This document shows positions 6,812-13,580 of a DNA stretch of 18,663 nucleotides, in pieces. Positions within the stretch are counted from its first letter, which is position 1. Each line of letters begins with the position of its first letter. The stretch spans positions 18,069 to 36,731 of the forward strand of contig DEKX01000042.1 of NCBI GenBank assembly GCA_002354095.1, read 5' to 3'. Source of the DNA: Prevotella sp. UBA2711 (GTDB lineage Bacteria; Bacteroidota; Bacteroidia; Bacteroidales; Bacteroidaceae). A program made the translations under genes and the position numbers. The notes beneath the pieces are model-generated. The model saw only the letters and a list, made by a program, of their open reading frames with translations, was not told where the DNA came from and did not search any database.

Positions 6812-8374
6812 ATGGCCATCAAGAAACGCCCAGTATCTCCGCGCCAGAAGATGATCAATCTGATGTATGTCGTCTTGATGGCATTGCTGGCATTGAATGT
6901 CTCGACTGAGGTGCTCAATGGCTTCTCCGTGGTGGAAGAAAGTCTCAGTCGTACCACAGCCAATGCCGCACAGGAGAATCAGGCTATATACAATGATTTT
7001 GCCGAGCAGGTGAAGAAGAACCCGCAGAAGGTGAAGCAGTGGTTTGACAGGGCCCAACAGGTGCGCCTGATGAGTGACTCGCTTTACCAACTGGCAGCCG
7101 ACCTGAAATTGGCTATTGTGCAGGAGGCAGACGGTAGTGACGGTGATGTGTCGAACATCCGCAATAAGGAAGATCTGGAAGCTGCCACACAGGTGATGCT
7201 GGCTCCAGGACGCGGTCGCGGCAAGGAGCTCTATCAGGCCGTTAACCATTTCCGTGAGCGCATTCTGACAATGGTGACTGATGAGACTCAGCGCAAGTCT
7301 ATTGCTTCGAGTTTGGCAACGGAACCGTCGCGTGCAGCCAAGGCAATGGGTAAGAACTGGCAGGAATATTTGTTTGAGGATATGCCTGTGGCAGCAGCTG
7401 TCACTCTTTTGAGCAAGTTGCAAAATGATGTGCGCTATGCCGAAGGTGCCGTGCTGCATACGCTGGTGTCGAATATCGACGTGAAGGATATCCGTGTCAA
7501 TGCTCTCAATGCCTTTGTGATTCCCAACGCCCAGACGGTAGTCAGGGGCGACAAGTTCTCTGCCCATATCGTGATGGCTGCTGTAGATACGACTCAAGTG
7601 CCCCAGATATTCATAGGTGGCAGGGAGGTGAATCTGCCAGGCGGACTGTATGAGACCATTGCAGGGCGCACAGGCGACTTCACCCTAGAGGGCTACATCC
7701 AGATGGCTAATGGTAATGGGGAGTTGATCAGGCGCGATTTCTCACAGAAATACAGTGTGGTAGATCCCTCGGCAACGGTGAGCGCCGACCTGATGAACGT
7801 GCTCTATGCAGGATATAGCAACCCGCTGAGTATCAGCGTCCCGGGAGTGCCCGTCACCAAGATACAGGCCTCTATGTCTGGTGGTACTTTACAGCCCGTA
7901 GGTCCAGGTAAGTATATTGCCCGTCCTACTACCCCCGGACAGAATGTCACCATCACCGTGACATCTACCAACACCGGACGCGCCCAGCAGATGGGGACCT
8001 ACACCTTCCGAGTGCGTCGTCTGCCCGATCCTACACCTTATATAGTAGTGCAGGCTGACGGTGGAGCTGACCGTTTCAAGGGCGGCGGATTGTCAAAGGG
8101 CCAGCTGACAGCGGCTGATGGCATCGGAGCAGCTATTGATGACGGTATTTTGGATGTTCCTTTCCATGTGCAGAGTTTCGAAACGGTATTCTTCGACAAT
8201 ATGGGTAATGCCGTACCGATGGTAAGTGACGGATCGCGTTTCTCTGCCCGTCAGAAGGAGACGTTCCGTAAATTGCAGCGTAATCGCCGCTTCTATATTT
8301 CAAGGGTGACAGCCACAGGGCCTGATGGCACTGCCCGTAAGTTGAATGCTTCGATGGAAGTGATAGTGAAGTAG
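6812..8374 (+). CDS. porM: T9SS motor protein PorM (GldM family)
   Basis: The 520-residue product begins with the highly conserved GldM N-terminus: a basic stretch with RQKMINLMYVVLMALLALNVS, a single transmembrane helix (about 15-31), then a large periplasmic portion. Helical sequence in about 33-220 fits domain D1, and beta-rich sequence follows (for example GDKFSAHIVMAA, GGREVNLPGGLYE, and a C-terminal region with MGTYTFRVRRLPDPTPYI). GldM/PorM dimers project from the PorL ring through the periplasm to the PorK/PorN ring and transmit motor force. The length is typical for Bacteroidales PorM. It starts 2 nt after the porL stop, implying coupling, and runs to a TAG followed by a heptamer-repeat spacer before porN. 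Nothing looks truncated. Confidence 0.96.
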   Translation: MAIKKRPVSPRQKMINLMYVVLMALLALNVSTEVLNGFSVVEESLSRTTANAAQENQAIYNDFAEQVKKNPQKVKQWFDRAQQVRLMSDSLYQLAADLKLAIVQEADGSDGDVSNIRNKEDLEAATQVMLAPGRGRGKELYQAVNHFRERILTMVTDETQRKSIASSLATEPSRAAKAMGKNWQEYLFEDMPVAAAVTLLSKLQNDVRYAEGAVLHTLVSNIDVKDIRVNALNAFVIPNAQTVVRGDKFSAHIVMAAVDTTQVPQIFIGGREVNLPGGLYETIAGRTGDFTLEGYIQMANGNGELIRRDFSQKYSVVDPSATVSADLMNVLYAGYSNPLSISVPGVPVTKIQASMSGGTLQPVGPGKYIARPTTPGQNVTITVTSTNTGRAQQMGTYTFRVRRLPDPTPYIVVQADGGADRFKGGGLSKGQLTAADGIGAAIDDGILDVPFHVQSFETVFFDNMGNAVPMVSDGSRFSARQKETFRKLQRNRRFYISRVTATGPDGTARKLNASMEVIVK

Positions 8375-8401
8375 TTGAGAGTTGAAAGTAATAAGTATTT
8401 A
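8374..8401 (+). repeat. 7-nt periodic spacer between porM and porN
   Basis: Four consecutive heptamers beginning with G-T (GTTGAGA, GTTGAAA, GTAATAA, GTATTTA) run from the last base of the porM stop to 7 nt before the porN ATG. The first two differ at one base; the last two are diverged. They share TTGA-rich content with the octamer repeat between porP and porK. Confidence 0.5.
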
Positions 8402-8407
8402 GAAGAT

Positions 8408-9529
8408 ATGAAGAGAGTATTGTTCTTTTTGATGATCGTGTTGGTAGCTGGTTCTGTGATGGCACAGCCCAAGGCTCGCCGTCAGCAGCAACAGCAGGGT
8501 CAGAATGTGGGTCAGAACTCAAGTCGGATTCAAAACCCCAGACAGAAGCGACAGCAGAACCAACAGGGAAAGCAGGCTGCTTCCCAAAATCAAGGTATCA
8601 GCCAGCGTGCCCGTCTGATGTATCCCACCTCACTGGATATGCCCGAGGATGTGGTTTGGAGGCGCGACCTCTATCGTGAAATCAATTTGAACGATGAGGC
8701 TAACGCAGGTCTCTATTATCCGGTAGAGCCTATCGACAAGCAGATGAACCTCTTTACCTACCTCTTCAAGTTGGCGCTGAACAATTATATCCCCATCTAC
8801 GAATATCGCTTGGATGGTAATGAGTCGTTCAGCGATTCCTCCAAGGTGGCGATGAAGACCATTCTCGACAATTACCATATCTTCTACGAGACGCGTGAAA
8901 ACAAGTTGAGGGTGGAAAACAGTGATATCCCTTCAGCCGAAGTGAAGATGTACTATCTGAAGGAGTCGGCATACTATGATCAAGCTAATGCTCAGTTCCG
9001 TCGTAAGGTGATGGCTATCTGTCCTGTCATGATGCGCGAGGACGATTTCGGAGGCGAGGCTGCCAAATATCCGCTTTTCTGGGTGAAATATACCGATTTG
9101 GAACCATATCTCAGCAGACAGAGTGTGAAAGCATCGAGTCTGAACGATGCCGCCATGATGACTTTGGAAGATTATTTCACCATGAACAGTTATCAGGGCA
9201 AAATCTATAAGGCAGGCAACCGGATGAGCCAGACAGCTGCCCGTCCGCAGTTTGGCGAGTTCAATGCCACCAATGCCAATGAGGCTGTCAAGAAGGAACA
9301 GGCTAAGATTGAAAAAGAACTGGAACTCTTCGAACGTGGCGTGTTCGGGCATACTCCCCAGCGCGATTCGCTCGATTCTATTGCCAAGATACAACCTGAG
9401 AACGAAAAGGTGAGCAAGAAAAAGAGTTCGCGCAGTCGTAGCCGTTCAGTGAGGTCAAAGAAGAACAAATCCACTGAGGGAGGCTCTTCGTCCTCACCGC
9501 GCATCACCGTGCGCCGTCAGCGACACTAA
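8408..9529 (+). CDS. porN: T9SS ring protein PorN (GldN family)
   Basis: The 373-residue product has a signal peptide (MKRVLFF...AGSVMAQ), a Gln/Asn/Arg-rich low-complexity stretch (about 21-67), then the conserved GldN region starting near SLDMPEDVVWRRDLYREINL, with NLFTYLFKLALNNYIPIYEYRLDG, YYLKESAYYDQ, VMAICPVMMREDDFGGEAAKYPLFWVKY and EPYLSRQ. PorN binds PorK in the periplasmic ring complex. The last 35 or so residues are basic and Ser/Arg-rich (SSRSRSRSVRSKK). The ATG at 8408 begins a proper signal peptide; an in-frame TTG at 8375 lies in the spacer directly after the porM stop. This is the last gene of the por operon: the next gene has its own promoter 41 nt downstream. No clear terminator hairpin follows the stop. 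Confidence 0.95.
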   Translation: MKRVLFFLMIVLVAGSVMAQPKARRQQQQQGQNVGQNSSRIQNPRQKRQQNQQGKQAASQNQGISQRARLMYPTSLDMPEDVVWRRDLYREINLNDEANAGLYYPVEPIDKQMNLFTYLFKLALNNYIPIYEYRLDGNESFSDSSKVAMKTILDNYHIFYETRENKLRVENSDIPSAEVKMYYLKESAYYDQANAQFRRKVMAICPVMMREDDFGGEAAKYPLFWVKYTDLEPYLSRQSVKASSLNDAAMMTLEDYFTMNSYQGKIYKAGNRMSQTAARPQFGEFNATNANEAVKKEQAKIEKELELFERGVFGHTPQRDSLDSIAKIQPENEKVSKKKSSRSRSRSVRSKKNKSTEGGSSSSPRITVRRQRH

Positions 9530-9546
9530 AAAAAGTTAAAAGAAAG

Positions 9547-9578
9547 TTTGCATATTTCAGAATAAATGTTTAACTTTG
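9547..9578 (+). promoter_or_regulatory. Bacteroidetes promoter for the 9606 beta-barrel gene
   Basis: A -33 TTTG (9547-9550) and a -7 TAACTTTG (9571-9578) are separated by 20 nt, a close match to the TTTG/TAnnTTTG consensus. The leader to the ATG at 9606 is about 20-25 nt. Confidence 0.85.
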
Positions 9579-9605
9579 CAGCAGGATAATATAAATAGGT
9601 GAATT

Positions 9606-10208
9606 ATGAAAAAGATATTAACGATTATTGCCATTGCTTGCATAGCCTTTGCAACGCCTTCTCAGGCTCAGGTGAAGTTTGGTCTGAAGGGCGGTCTTAA
9701 CTTGACGAGCCTGTCAGCTGATAATATTGCTGGTGGTGTTTCCAATAAATCAGGCTTTTTTGTAGGTCCAACAGTGAAATTTACGCTTCCTGTTGTTGGT
9801 TTAAGCCTTGATGCTTCTGCACTCTATGACCAACGTAATGCAAAGATTAAGAACGCTGATGCCACAGTGAAATTCCAGTCGGTACAGATTCCCATCAATG
9901 TGCGTTATGGCTTTGGTCTCAGTAGTGTTGTGAACGTTTTTGCCTTCGCAGGTCCTCAGTTCGGTTTCAACATCGGCGACAAGAGCAAGTTGTTGGATCA
10001 GATGGGTAGTTGGTCGCTGAAGAGCAGCAATATCAGTGGTAACGTAGGTATCGGTGCTACTGTATTCAGCAAGTTGCAGATTACTGCCAACTATAACTTC
10101 CAGCTGAGCAAGTCGGGTGAGGTTGAGTATAAGGATGCCAATGGAGCCACCCAGACAGGCAAGATGAAGTTCAACTCTTGGCAGTTAGGCTTGGGCTACT
10201 ATTTCTAA
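9606..10208 (+). CDS. Small outer-membrane beta-barrel protein (PorT-like/PF13568 type)
   Basis: The 200-residue product has a clear signal peptide (MKKILTIIAIACIAFATPSQA, cleavage before QVKFG). The mature protein is built of alternating amphipathic strands typical of the eight-stranded outer-membrane beta-barrel family: KFGLKGGLNLTSL, GFFVGPTVKF, FQSVQIPINVRYGF, VFAFAGPQFGFN, NVGIGATVFSKLQITANYNF and NSWQLGLGYYF. The C-terminal residue is Phe after alternating aromatics, the usual outer-membrane assembly signal. It has its own promoter and terminator, so it is transcribed separately from the por operon and from priA. No specific function can be read from the sequence. Confidence 0.88.
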   Translation: MKKILTIIAIACIAFATPSQAQVKFGLKGGLNLTSLSADNIAGGVSNKSGFFVGPTVKFTLPVVGLSLDASALYDQRNAKIKNADATVKFQSVQIPINVRYGFGLSSVVNVFAFAGPQFGFNIGDKSKLLDQMGSWSLKSSNISGNVGIGATVFSKLQITANYNFQLSKSGEVEYKDANGATQTGKMKFNSWQLGLGYYF

Positions 10209-10232
10209 AGACCAGCCTATAAACGTATAGAG

Positions 10233-10257
10233 GCACTCCTGATTGGGAGTGCTTTTT
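10233..10257 (+). terminator. Intrinsic terminator after the 9606 beta-barrel gene
   Basis: GCACTCCT (10233-10240) pairs with GGGAGTGC (10245-10252), 8 bp including one T·G, around a GATT loop, followed by TTTTT (10253-10257). Confidence 0.9.
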
Positions 10258-10276
10258 CGTATCTAAACGATTATCA

Positions 10277-12580
10277 ATGAATTACGCTGACCTCATATTA
10301 CCACTACCGCTACAAGGCACTTTCACCTATGCCGTACCCACTCAGATGCAGGCTGTCGTGAAGGTGGGAATGCGCGTTTTGGTGCCTTTCGGACGCAACA
10401 AAACGTACCTTGGCATAGTGGCTCGCCTGCACGACCGGCAACCGCAGGGCTATGAGGTGAAGCCAATCAGTCAGTTGATGGATGGAGAGCCGATTGTTAC
10501 TCCAGAACAACTGAAACTTTGGCAGTGGATAGCCGATTATTACCTGTCGCCCATTGGTGATGTCTATAAGGCTGCCCTTCCTGCAGGTCTGAAAGCAGAA
10601 GACGGTTATCGGCCCAAGACAGAGACGTACATACGCTTAACCCCAGCCTATCAGAACGAGACAGCCTTGCATGTGGCGTTGGATATATTGGCAAGAGCAC
10701 CTAAGCAGTTGGAAGCCTTTACGGCTTATCTGGAACTCTCAGGATGGGACCAGATAGAGGAAATGAGAAATGAGCAGGTTGACCAGATTTCGGAGATAAC
10801 GCGTGAAGAACTGCTGAATGCCAGTCATGCCTCAGCCACAACCTTGCAGCAGTTGGAGAAACGTGGTATGCTGGAGACTTACGAGATAGAGGTGGGCAGG
10901 CTGAACCACGGGGGCGAATATCATCCGGAATTGATTAAGCAACTCAATGAAGCCCAGCAGACAGCCTATAACCAGATTCTCATGTCGATGATGAAGAAGC
11001 CCGTCACGCTGTTGCATGGTGTCACCAGCAGTGGTAAGACGGAAATCTACATTCATCTGATACAACAGGCACTGGAACGCAAAGAACAAGTGCTCTATCT
11101 CTTGCCTGAAATAGCCTTGACGGTTCAGATGATGCAACGCCTGCAGCGTGTCTTTGGGAATCGCCTGGGTATCTATCATTCCAAATATTCTGATGCGGAA
11201 CGCGTGGAGATATGGCAAAAACAACTGTCGAAGAATCCTTACGACGTGATATTAGGTGCGCGCTCGGCTGTCTTTCTTCCTTTCCAACGGTTGGGACTGG
11301 TCATCATTGACGAGGAACATGAGACGAGTTATAAGCAACAGGACCCTGCGCCCCGTTATCATGCTCGCAGTGCTGCCATTATGTTGGCACACCTATGCCA
11401 ACAGCAAACCCCCAACAGCCAACAGCCAAGAGTTCTTCTTGGTACAGCAACCCCTTCGCTGGAGAGCTATCATAACGCAAAAACAGGCAAATACGGACTG
11501 GTAGAGTTGAAGGAGCGCTATCAAGGTATTGAACTACCAGAGATACAGGTGGTGGATATAGCCGACTTGCAGCATCGAAAGATGATGGCAGGACCGTTCT
11601 CTCCCTTATTATTAAATAAGGTTCGCGAGGCCTTGGAGCGTGGCGAACAGGCCATCCTGTTTCAGAACCGTCGTGGCTTTGCCCCACTGATAGAGTGCAA
11701 GCAATGTGGCTGGGTTCCCCATTGTCAGCATTGTGATGTATCGCTGACCTATCATCGGCAGATGAATCAGCTGACCTGTCATTATTGTGGTTTCACCTAT
11801 CGGGTGCCTACAGAATGTCCATGTTGCGGTTCTACAGAATTGCGCACACGAGGTTTTGGCACCGAAAAGATTGAGGAACAGGTGCGTGAGGTATTCCCTG
11901 AGGCTCGCGTAGCCCGTATGGATCTCGATACTACTCGCACCCGTAATGCCTACGAACGTATCATCATGGATTTTGGTGCAGGGCGAACGAATATCCTGAT
12001 TGGTACGCAGATGATTTCCAAAGGTCTTGATTTCGATAAGGTCAGTGTGGTGGGCATCCTCAATGCCGATTCCATGCTGAACTATCCTGATTTCCGTGCC
12101 TACGAACATGCCTTTATGATGATGTCGCAGGTCAGTGGACGTGCCGGCCGTAAGGGCAAACGGGGGCTCGTCATCCTGCAGACCAAGAGCAAGGACGTGC
12201 CTGTCATCCAACAGGTGGTTCGCAACGACTATCTTGCCCTCTACCGCGACCTGATAGCCGAGCGTCAGGCATTCCATTATCCTCCTTACTATCATCTTGT
12301 TTATGTCTATCTGAGGCATCGCTCCGATGATGTGGTCAATACAGCCAGTATTGAGATGGGGTCTCGTCTGCGCCAGTGGTTCTCGGGTCGTGTCTTAGGT
12401 CCCGACAAGCCCTCTGTGGCAAAGGTGAAATCGCAGAACATCCGCAAGCTCGTGTTGAAGTTGGAAAATGGCATCGACATGAAAAAAGTCCGTGAGTATT
12501 TGCTCCTTGTTCAATCGCAAATGCTTACAGACAAACGTTATAATTCCCTCCAAATCTACTACGATGTAGATCCGTTGTAA
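10277..12580 (+). CDS. priA: Primosomal protein N' (replication restart helicase PriA)
   Basis: The 767-residue product carries all main PriA landmarks: an N-terminal DNA-binding domain (about 1-105), Walker A GVTSSGKT (248-255), DEEH box (345-348), GTATPS motif, eight zinc-binding cysteines (Cys474, 477, 483, 486, 501, 504, 514, 517, plus an extra Cys516), GTQMISKGLDF and the motif VI block QVSGRAGRKGKRG. PriA recognises stalled-fork structures and reloads the replicative helicase in the cytoplasm. Length and motif spacing are normal except for an extra Gln/Pro-rich segment (about residues 374-384, LCQQQTPNSQQPR) between the DEEH box and GTATPS, encoded by heptamer repeats. The ATG at 10277 follows the previous terminator by 19 nt, and no promoter was recognised in that gap. 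Confidence 0.96.
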   Translation: MNYADLILPLPLQGTFTYAVPTQMQAVVKVGMRVLVPFGRNKTYLGIVARLHDRQPQGYEVKPISQLMDGEPIVTPEQLKLWQWIADYYLSPIGDVYKAALPAGLKAEDGYRPKTETYIRLTPAYQNETALHVALDILARAPKQLEAFTAYLELSGWDQIEEMRNEQVDQISEITREELLNASHASATTLQQLEKRGMLETYEIEVGRLNHGGEYHPELIKQLNEAQQTAYNQILMSMMKKPVTLLHGVTSSGKTEIYIHLIQQALERKEQVLYLLPEIALTVQMMQRLQRVFGNRLGIYHSKYSDAERVEIWQKQLSKNPYDVILGARSAVFLPFQRLGLVIIDEEHETSYKQQDPAPRYHARSAAIMLAHLCQQQTPNSQQPRVLLGTATPSLESYHNAKTGKYGLVELKERYQGIELPEIQVVDIADLQHRKMMAGPFSPLLLNKVREALERGEQAILFQNRRGFAPLIECKQCGWVPHCQHCDVSLTYHRQMNQLTCHYCGFTYRVPTECPCCGSTELRTRGFGTEKIEEQVREVFPEARVARMDLDTTRTRNAYERIIMDFGAGRTNILIGTQMISKGLDFDKVSVVGILNADSMLNYPDFRAYEHAFMMMSQVSGRAGRKGKRGLVILQTKSKDVPVIQQVVRNDYLALYRDLIAERQAFHYPPYYHLVYVYLRHRSDDVVNTASIEMGSRLRQWFSGRVLGPDKPSVAKVKSQNIRKLVLKLENGIDMKKVREYLLLVQSQMLTDKRYNSLQIYYDVDPL
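11398..11430 (+). repeat. Heptamer (CCAACAG) repeat inside priA
   Basis: CCAACAG occurs at 11398-11404, 11412-11418 and 11419-11425, followed by a partial CCAAG (11426-11430); 11405-11411 is a degenerate copy in the same 7-nt register. Because 7 is not a multiple of 3, successive copies are read in different frames, giving the low-complexity segment QQQTPNSQQPR. Confidence 0.7.
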
Positions 12581-12623
12581 ATGTCGTAGTATGTTTTGTA
12601 GAGAAAATTTCACGGATATTTTA

Positions 12624-12654
12624 TTGTAGGAATCAGATTTTATCACTATCTTTG
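12624..12654 (+). promoter_or_regulatory. Bacteroidetes promoter for the structured RNA and HTH gene
   Basis: The -7 box TATCTTTG (12647-12654) matches TAnnTTTG, and a TTG at 12624-12626 lies 20 nt upstream as the -33 element. Transcription would start near 12660, leaving about 255 nt before the helix-turn-helix start codon. Confidence 0.75.
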
Positions 12655-12660
12655 CAGCCA

Positions 12661-12882
12661 TGTGACGGAATAGCGATTCTCGTTCCATGACTTATTGTGA
12701 TATTGGACTTAAAGTTCATGTTCTTAATCATCGAATAACCGCCAAATACATTCGTACAAGGAACATGCGACGATTAGGTTCATGCCCTTTTGGGGCGTGG
12801 ACTGTTCGTGCTTGTTTGTGTACGTGGTTTGCTTGGCGGTTGACCAGATGATTGATAAGCATAGAATGGACCCGCCTTTTTT
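12661..12882 (+). ncRNA. Structured RNA: rod-shaped ncRNA or transcription attenuator leader
   Basis: The region is non-coding but shows consistent long-range pairing. The apical hairpin GTTCATGCCC (12778-12787) pairs over ten positions, including two G·T, with GGGCGTGGAC (12793-12802). Moving outward, GAACA 12761-12765 pairs with TGTTC 12803-12807; CGTACA 12753-12758 with TGTACG 12819-12824; AACCGCCAA 12737-12745 with TTGGCGGTT 12833-12841; ATCATC 12727-12732 with GATGAT 12847-12852; CTTA 12723-12726 with TAAG 12856-12859; and ATG and GTTC with CAT and GAAT. The rod spans 12714-12867. Alternatively GGCGG (12835-12839) pairs with CCGCC (12872-12876) right before T6 (12877-12882), a terminator-like hairpin exclusive with the rod's 9-bp stem. 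The shape resembles 6S RNA, but an attenuator for the next gene is equally possible. The family is not identified. Confidence 0.55.
12835..12882 (+). terminator. Terminator-like hairpin with T6 at the end of the structured RNA
   Basis: GGCGG (12835-12839) pairs with CCGCC (12872-12876), helped by CCA/TGG inside (12844-12846 with 12867-12869), followed by TTTTTT (12877-12882). The loop is about 20 nt. The same GGCGG also belongs to the 9-bp stem with 12737-12745, so the two folds exclude each other. Confidence 0.5.
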
Positions 12883-12916
12883 CGTTACACCTTATTAATA
12901 TTATAAAGCGTGTAGC

Positions 12917-13135
12917 ATGGTAAACATCGGACAACGAATCAAAGAAGAATTACAGCGTCAGGAGCGAACTGTCAGTTGGCTGGCTCGTAAACTGAACTGT
13001 ACGCGTGCCTCTGTTTATCGTATTTTCGAGAAAAACAGCATTGATACAGCCCTCCTTGCCAACATTTCCCAAGTGCTTCATCATAACTTCTTCGAAGAAC
13101 TCTCCGACGACGTGCAAGATGTTTCGTCTGATTAA
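12917..13135 (+). CDS. Small Cro/CI-type helix-turn-helix protein
   Basis: The 72-residue product is little more than a DNA-binding domain: IGQRIKEELQRQERTVSWLARKLNCTRASVYRIFEKNSIDTALLANISQVL has the five-helix arrangement of the XRE/Cro-CI fold, with the recognition helix around CTRASVYRIFEK (residues 28-39). A short acidic tail (EELSDDVQDVSSD) follows. No sensor or effector domain is attached. Translation starts at ATG 12917 without a clear Shine-Dalgarno sequence. No TAnnTTTG box lies between the RNA terminator (12882) and the start, so expression probably depends on read-through from the 12647 promoter. Two terminators follow. Targets are unknown; the palindromes at 13544-13575 are candidate sites only by proximity. 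Confidence 0.8.
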   Translation: MVNIGQRIKEELQRQERTVSWLARKLNCTRASVYRIFEKNSIDTALLANISQVLHHNFFEELSDDVQDVSSD

Positions 13136-13138
13136 GAT

Positions 13139-13162
13139 ATCTCCCTATTCAGGGGATTTTTT
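13139..13162 (+). terminator. First terminator after the HTH gene
   Basis: ATCTCC (13139-13144) pairs with GGGGAT (13152-13157), including a T·G pair, and the T run continues to 13162. It starts 3 nt after the stop codon. Confidence 0.65.
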
Positions 13163-13181
13163 AGTGAATTATGTAATTGGA

Positions 13182-13213
13182 TGCCACTGCTCTGTGAAGA
13201 GCGGTGGCATTTT
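13182..13213 (+). terminator. Second terminator after the HTH gene
   Basis: TGCCACTGCTCT (13182-13193) pairs over 12 positions with AGAGCGGTGGCA (13198-13209), with one T·G, around a GTGA tetraloop, followed by TTTT (13210-13213). Together with the hairpin at 13139 it makes a tandem terminator. Confidence 0.8.
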
Positions 13214-13296
13214 GGATTATGAACAATGGCAAACCATTCCATCCTCCACTTTGCTACGATGTAGCAGGCATGTTGCACACTCACAGGCAAGCATAT

Positions 13297-13317
13297 AGCA
13301 AGCTCAAACAGCTTGCT
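13297..13317. repeat. Inverted repeat AGCAAGC / GCTTGCT flanking the 11-nt array
   Basis: AGCAAGC (13297-13303) and GCTTGCT (13311-13317) form a 7-bp stem with a 7-nt loop. The right arm shares the CTTGC core of the tandem array that starts 4 nt later, so the left arm is an inverted copy of the array's core. Confidence 0.6.
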
Positions 13318-13320
13318 TGA

Positions 13321-13386
13321 CCTTGCGAACCCCTTGCTAAGTCCTTGCCTACACCTTGCCTACACCTTGCCAACTCCTTGCTAAAT
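13321..13386. repeat. Six-unit 11-nt tandem repeat with invariant CCTTGC core
   Basis: Units start at 13321, 13332, 13343, 13354, 13365 and 13376. All are exactly 11 nt and begin with CCTTGC; the last five bases vary (GAACC, TAAGT, CTACA, CTACA, CAACT, TAAAT). A shortened unit, CTTGCTTGA, precedes at 13312-13320. The array is intergenic, between the terminators of the HTH gene and the promoter at 13604. The period matches roughly one helical turn, so the core lies on one face of the DNA. Confidence 0.88.
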
Positions 13387-13543
13387 ATTAAAATGCGCCC
13401 GTCCGCAGAATTTCTTCGCTTACCGAAGAGATTGTCTCCCCTTACGGCAGAGAAAGTCTTCTCCCTATCCGGAATGGGCTTTTATTCTCGTTTCGCTGCG
13501 ATTACGATTTAAGAGGTAATCCTTTTTTCTAGTGCTCAAATAA
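13387..13543. other. Non-coding stretch between the 11-nt array and the palindromes
   Basis: No open reading frame of note. Two imperfect 22-nt units (13413-13434 and 13435-13456, 16 of 22 identical, both with a CTTAC-G core and ending in AGAGA-like sequence) lie head to tail, and a third (13457-13478) is only weakly related. The first unit contains a TCTTCG-CTTAC-CGAAGA hairpin (13413-13429). No function recognised. Confidence 0.45.
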
Positions 13544-13575
13544 TGATACACAAGTGTATCAATTGCGATACGCAA
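13544..13575. promoter_or_regulatory. Two adjacent palindromes, probable operator sites
   Basis: TGATACAC-AA-GTGTATCA (13544-13561) is a perfect 8-bp inverted repeat, and TTGCG-ATA-CGCAA (13563-13575) a perfect 5-bp one, separated by one base. They end 28 nt upstream of the -7 box at 13604, a position suited to binding by a dimeric regulator acting on the 13715 gene. GATAC/GTATC recurs three times across them. Confidence 0.6.
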
Positions 13576-13580
13576 AATAG

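Noticed and set aside
10277..12580. Possible frameshift or fusion in priA at the Gln/Pro-rich segment
   Set aside because: The frame is continuous and all downstream helicase motifs are intact, so it is an in-frame low-complexity insertion.
12728..12934. 68-codon minus-strand frame across the structured RNA and HTH start
   Set aside because: It overlaps the paired stems and the 5' end of the HTH gene, shows no recognisable protein features and has no minus-strand promoter.
13005..13298. 97-codon plus-strand frame overlapping the end of the HTH gene
   Set aside because: It is a +1 shadow of the HTH gene that then runs through both terminators into non-coding sequence.
13321..13386. CRISPR array
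   Set aside because: The units are only 11 nt with 5-nt variable tails, far too short for repeat plus spacer, and no cas gene is present.
13413..13478. 22-nt tandem repeat in three copies
   Set aside because: Only the first two units are similar (16 of 22) and the third is weak, so it is noted in the intergenic entry and not called as an array.
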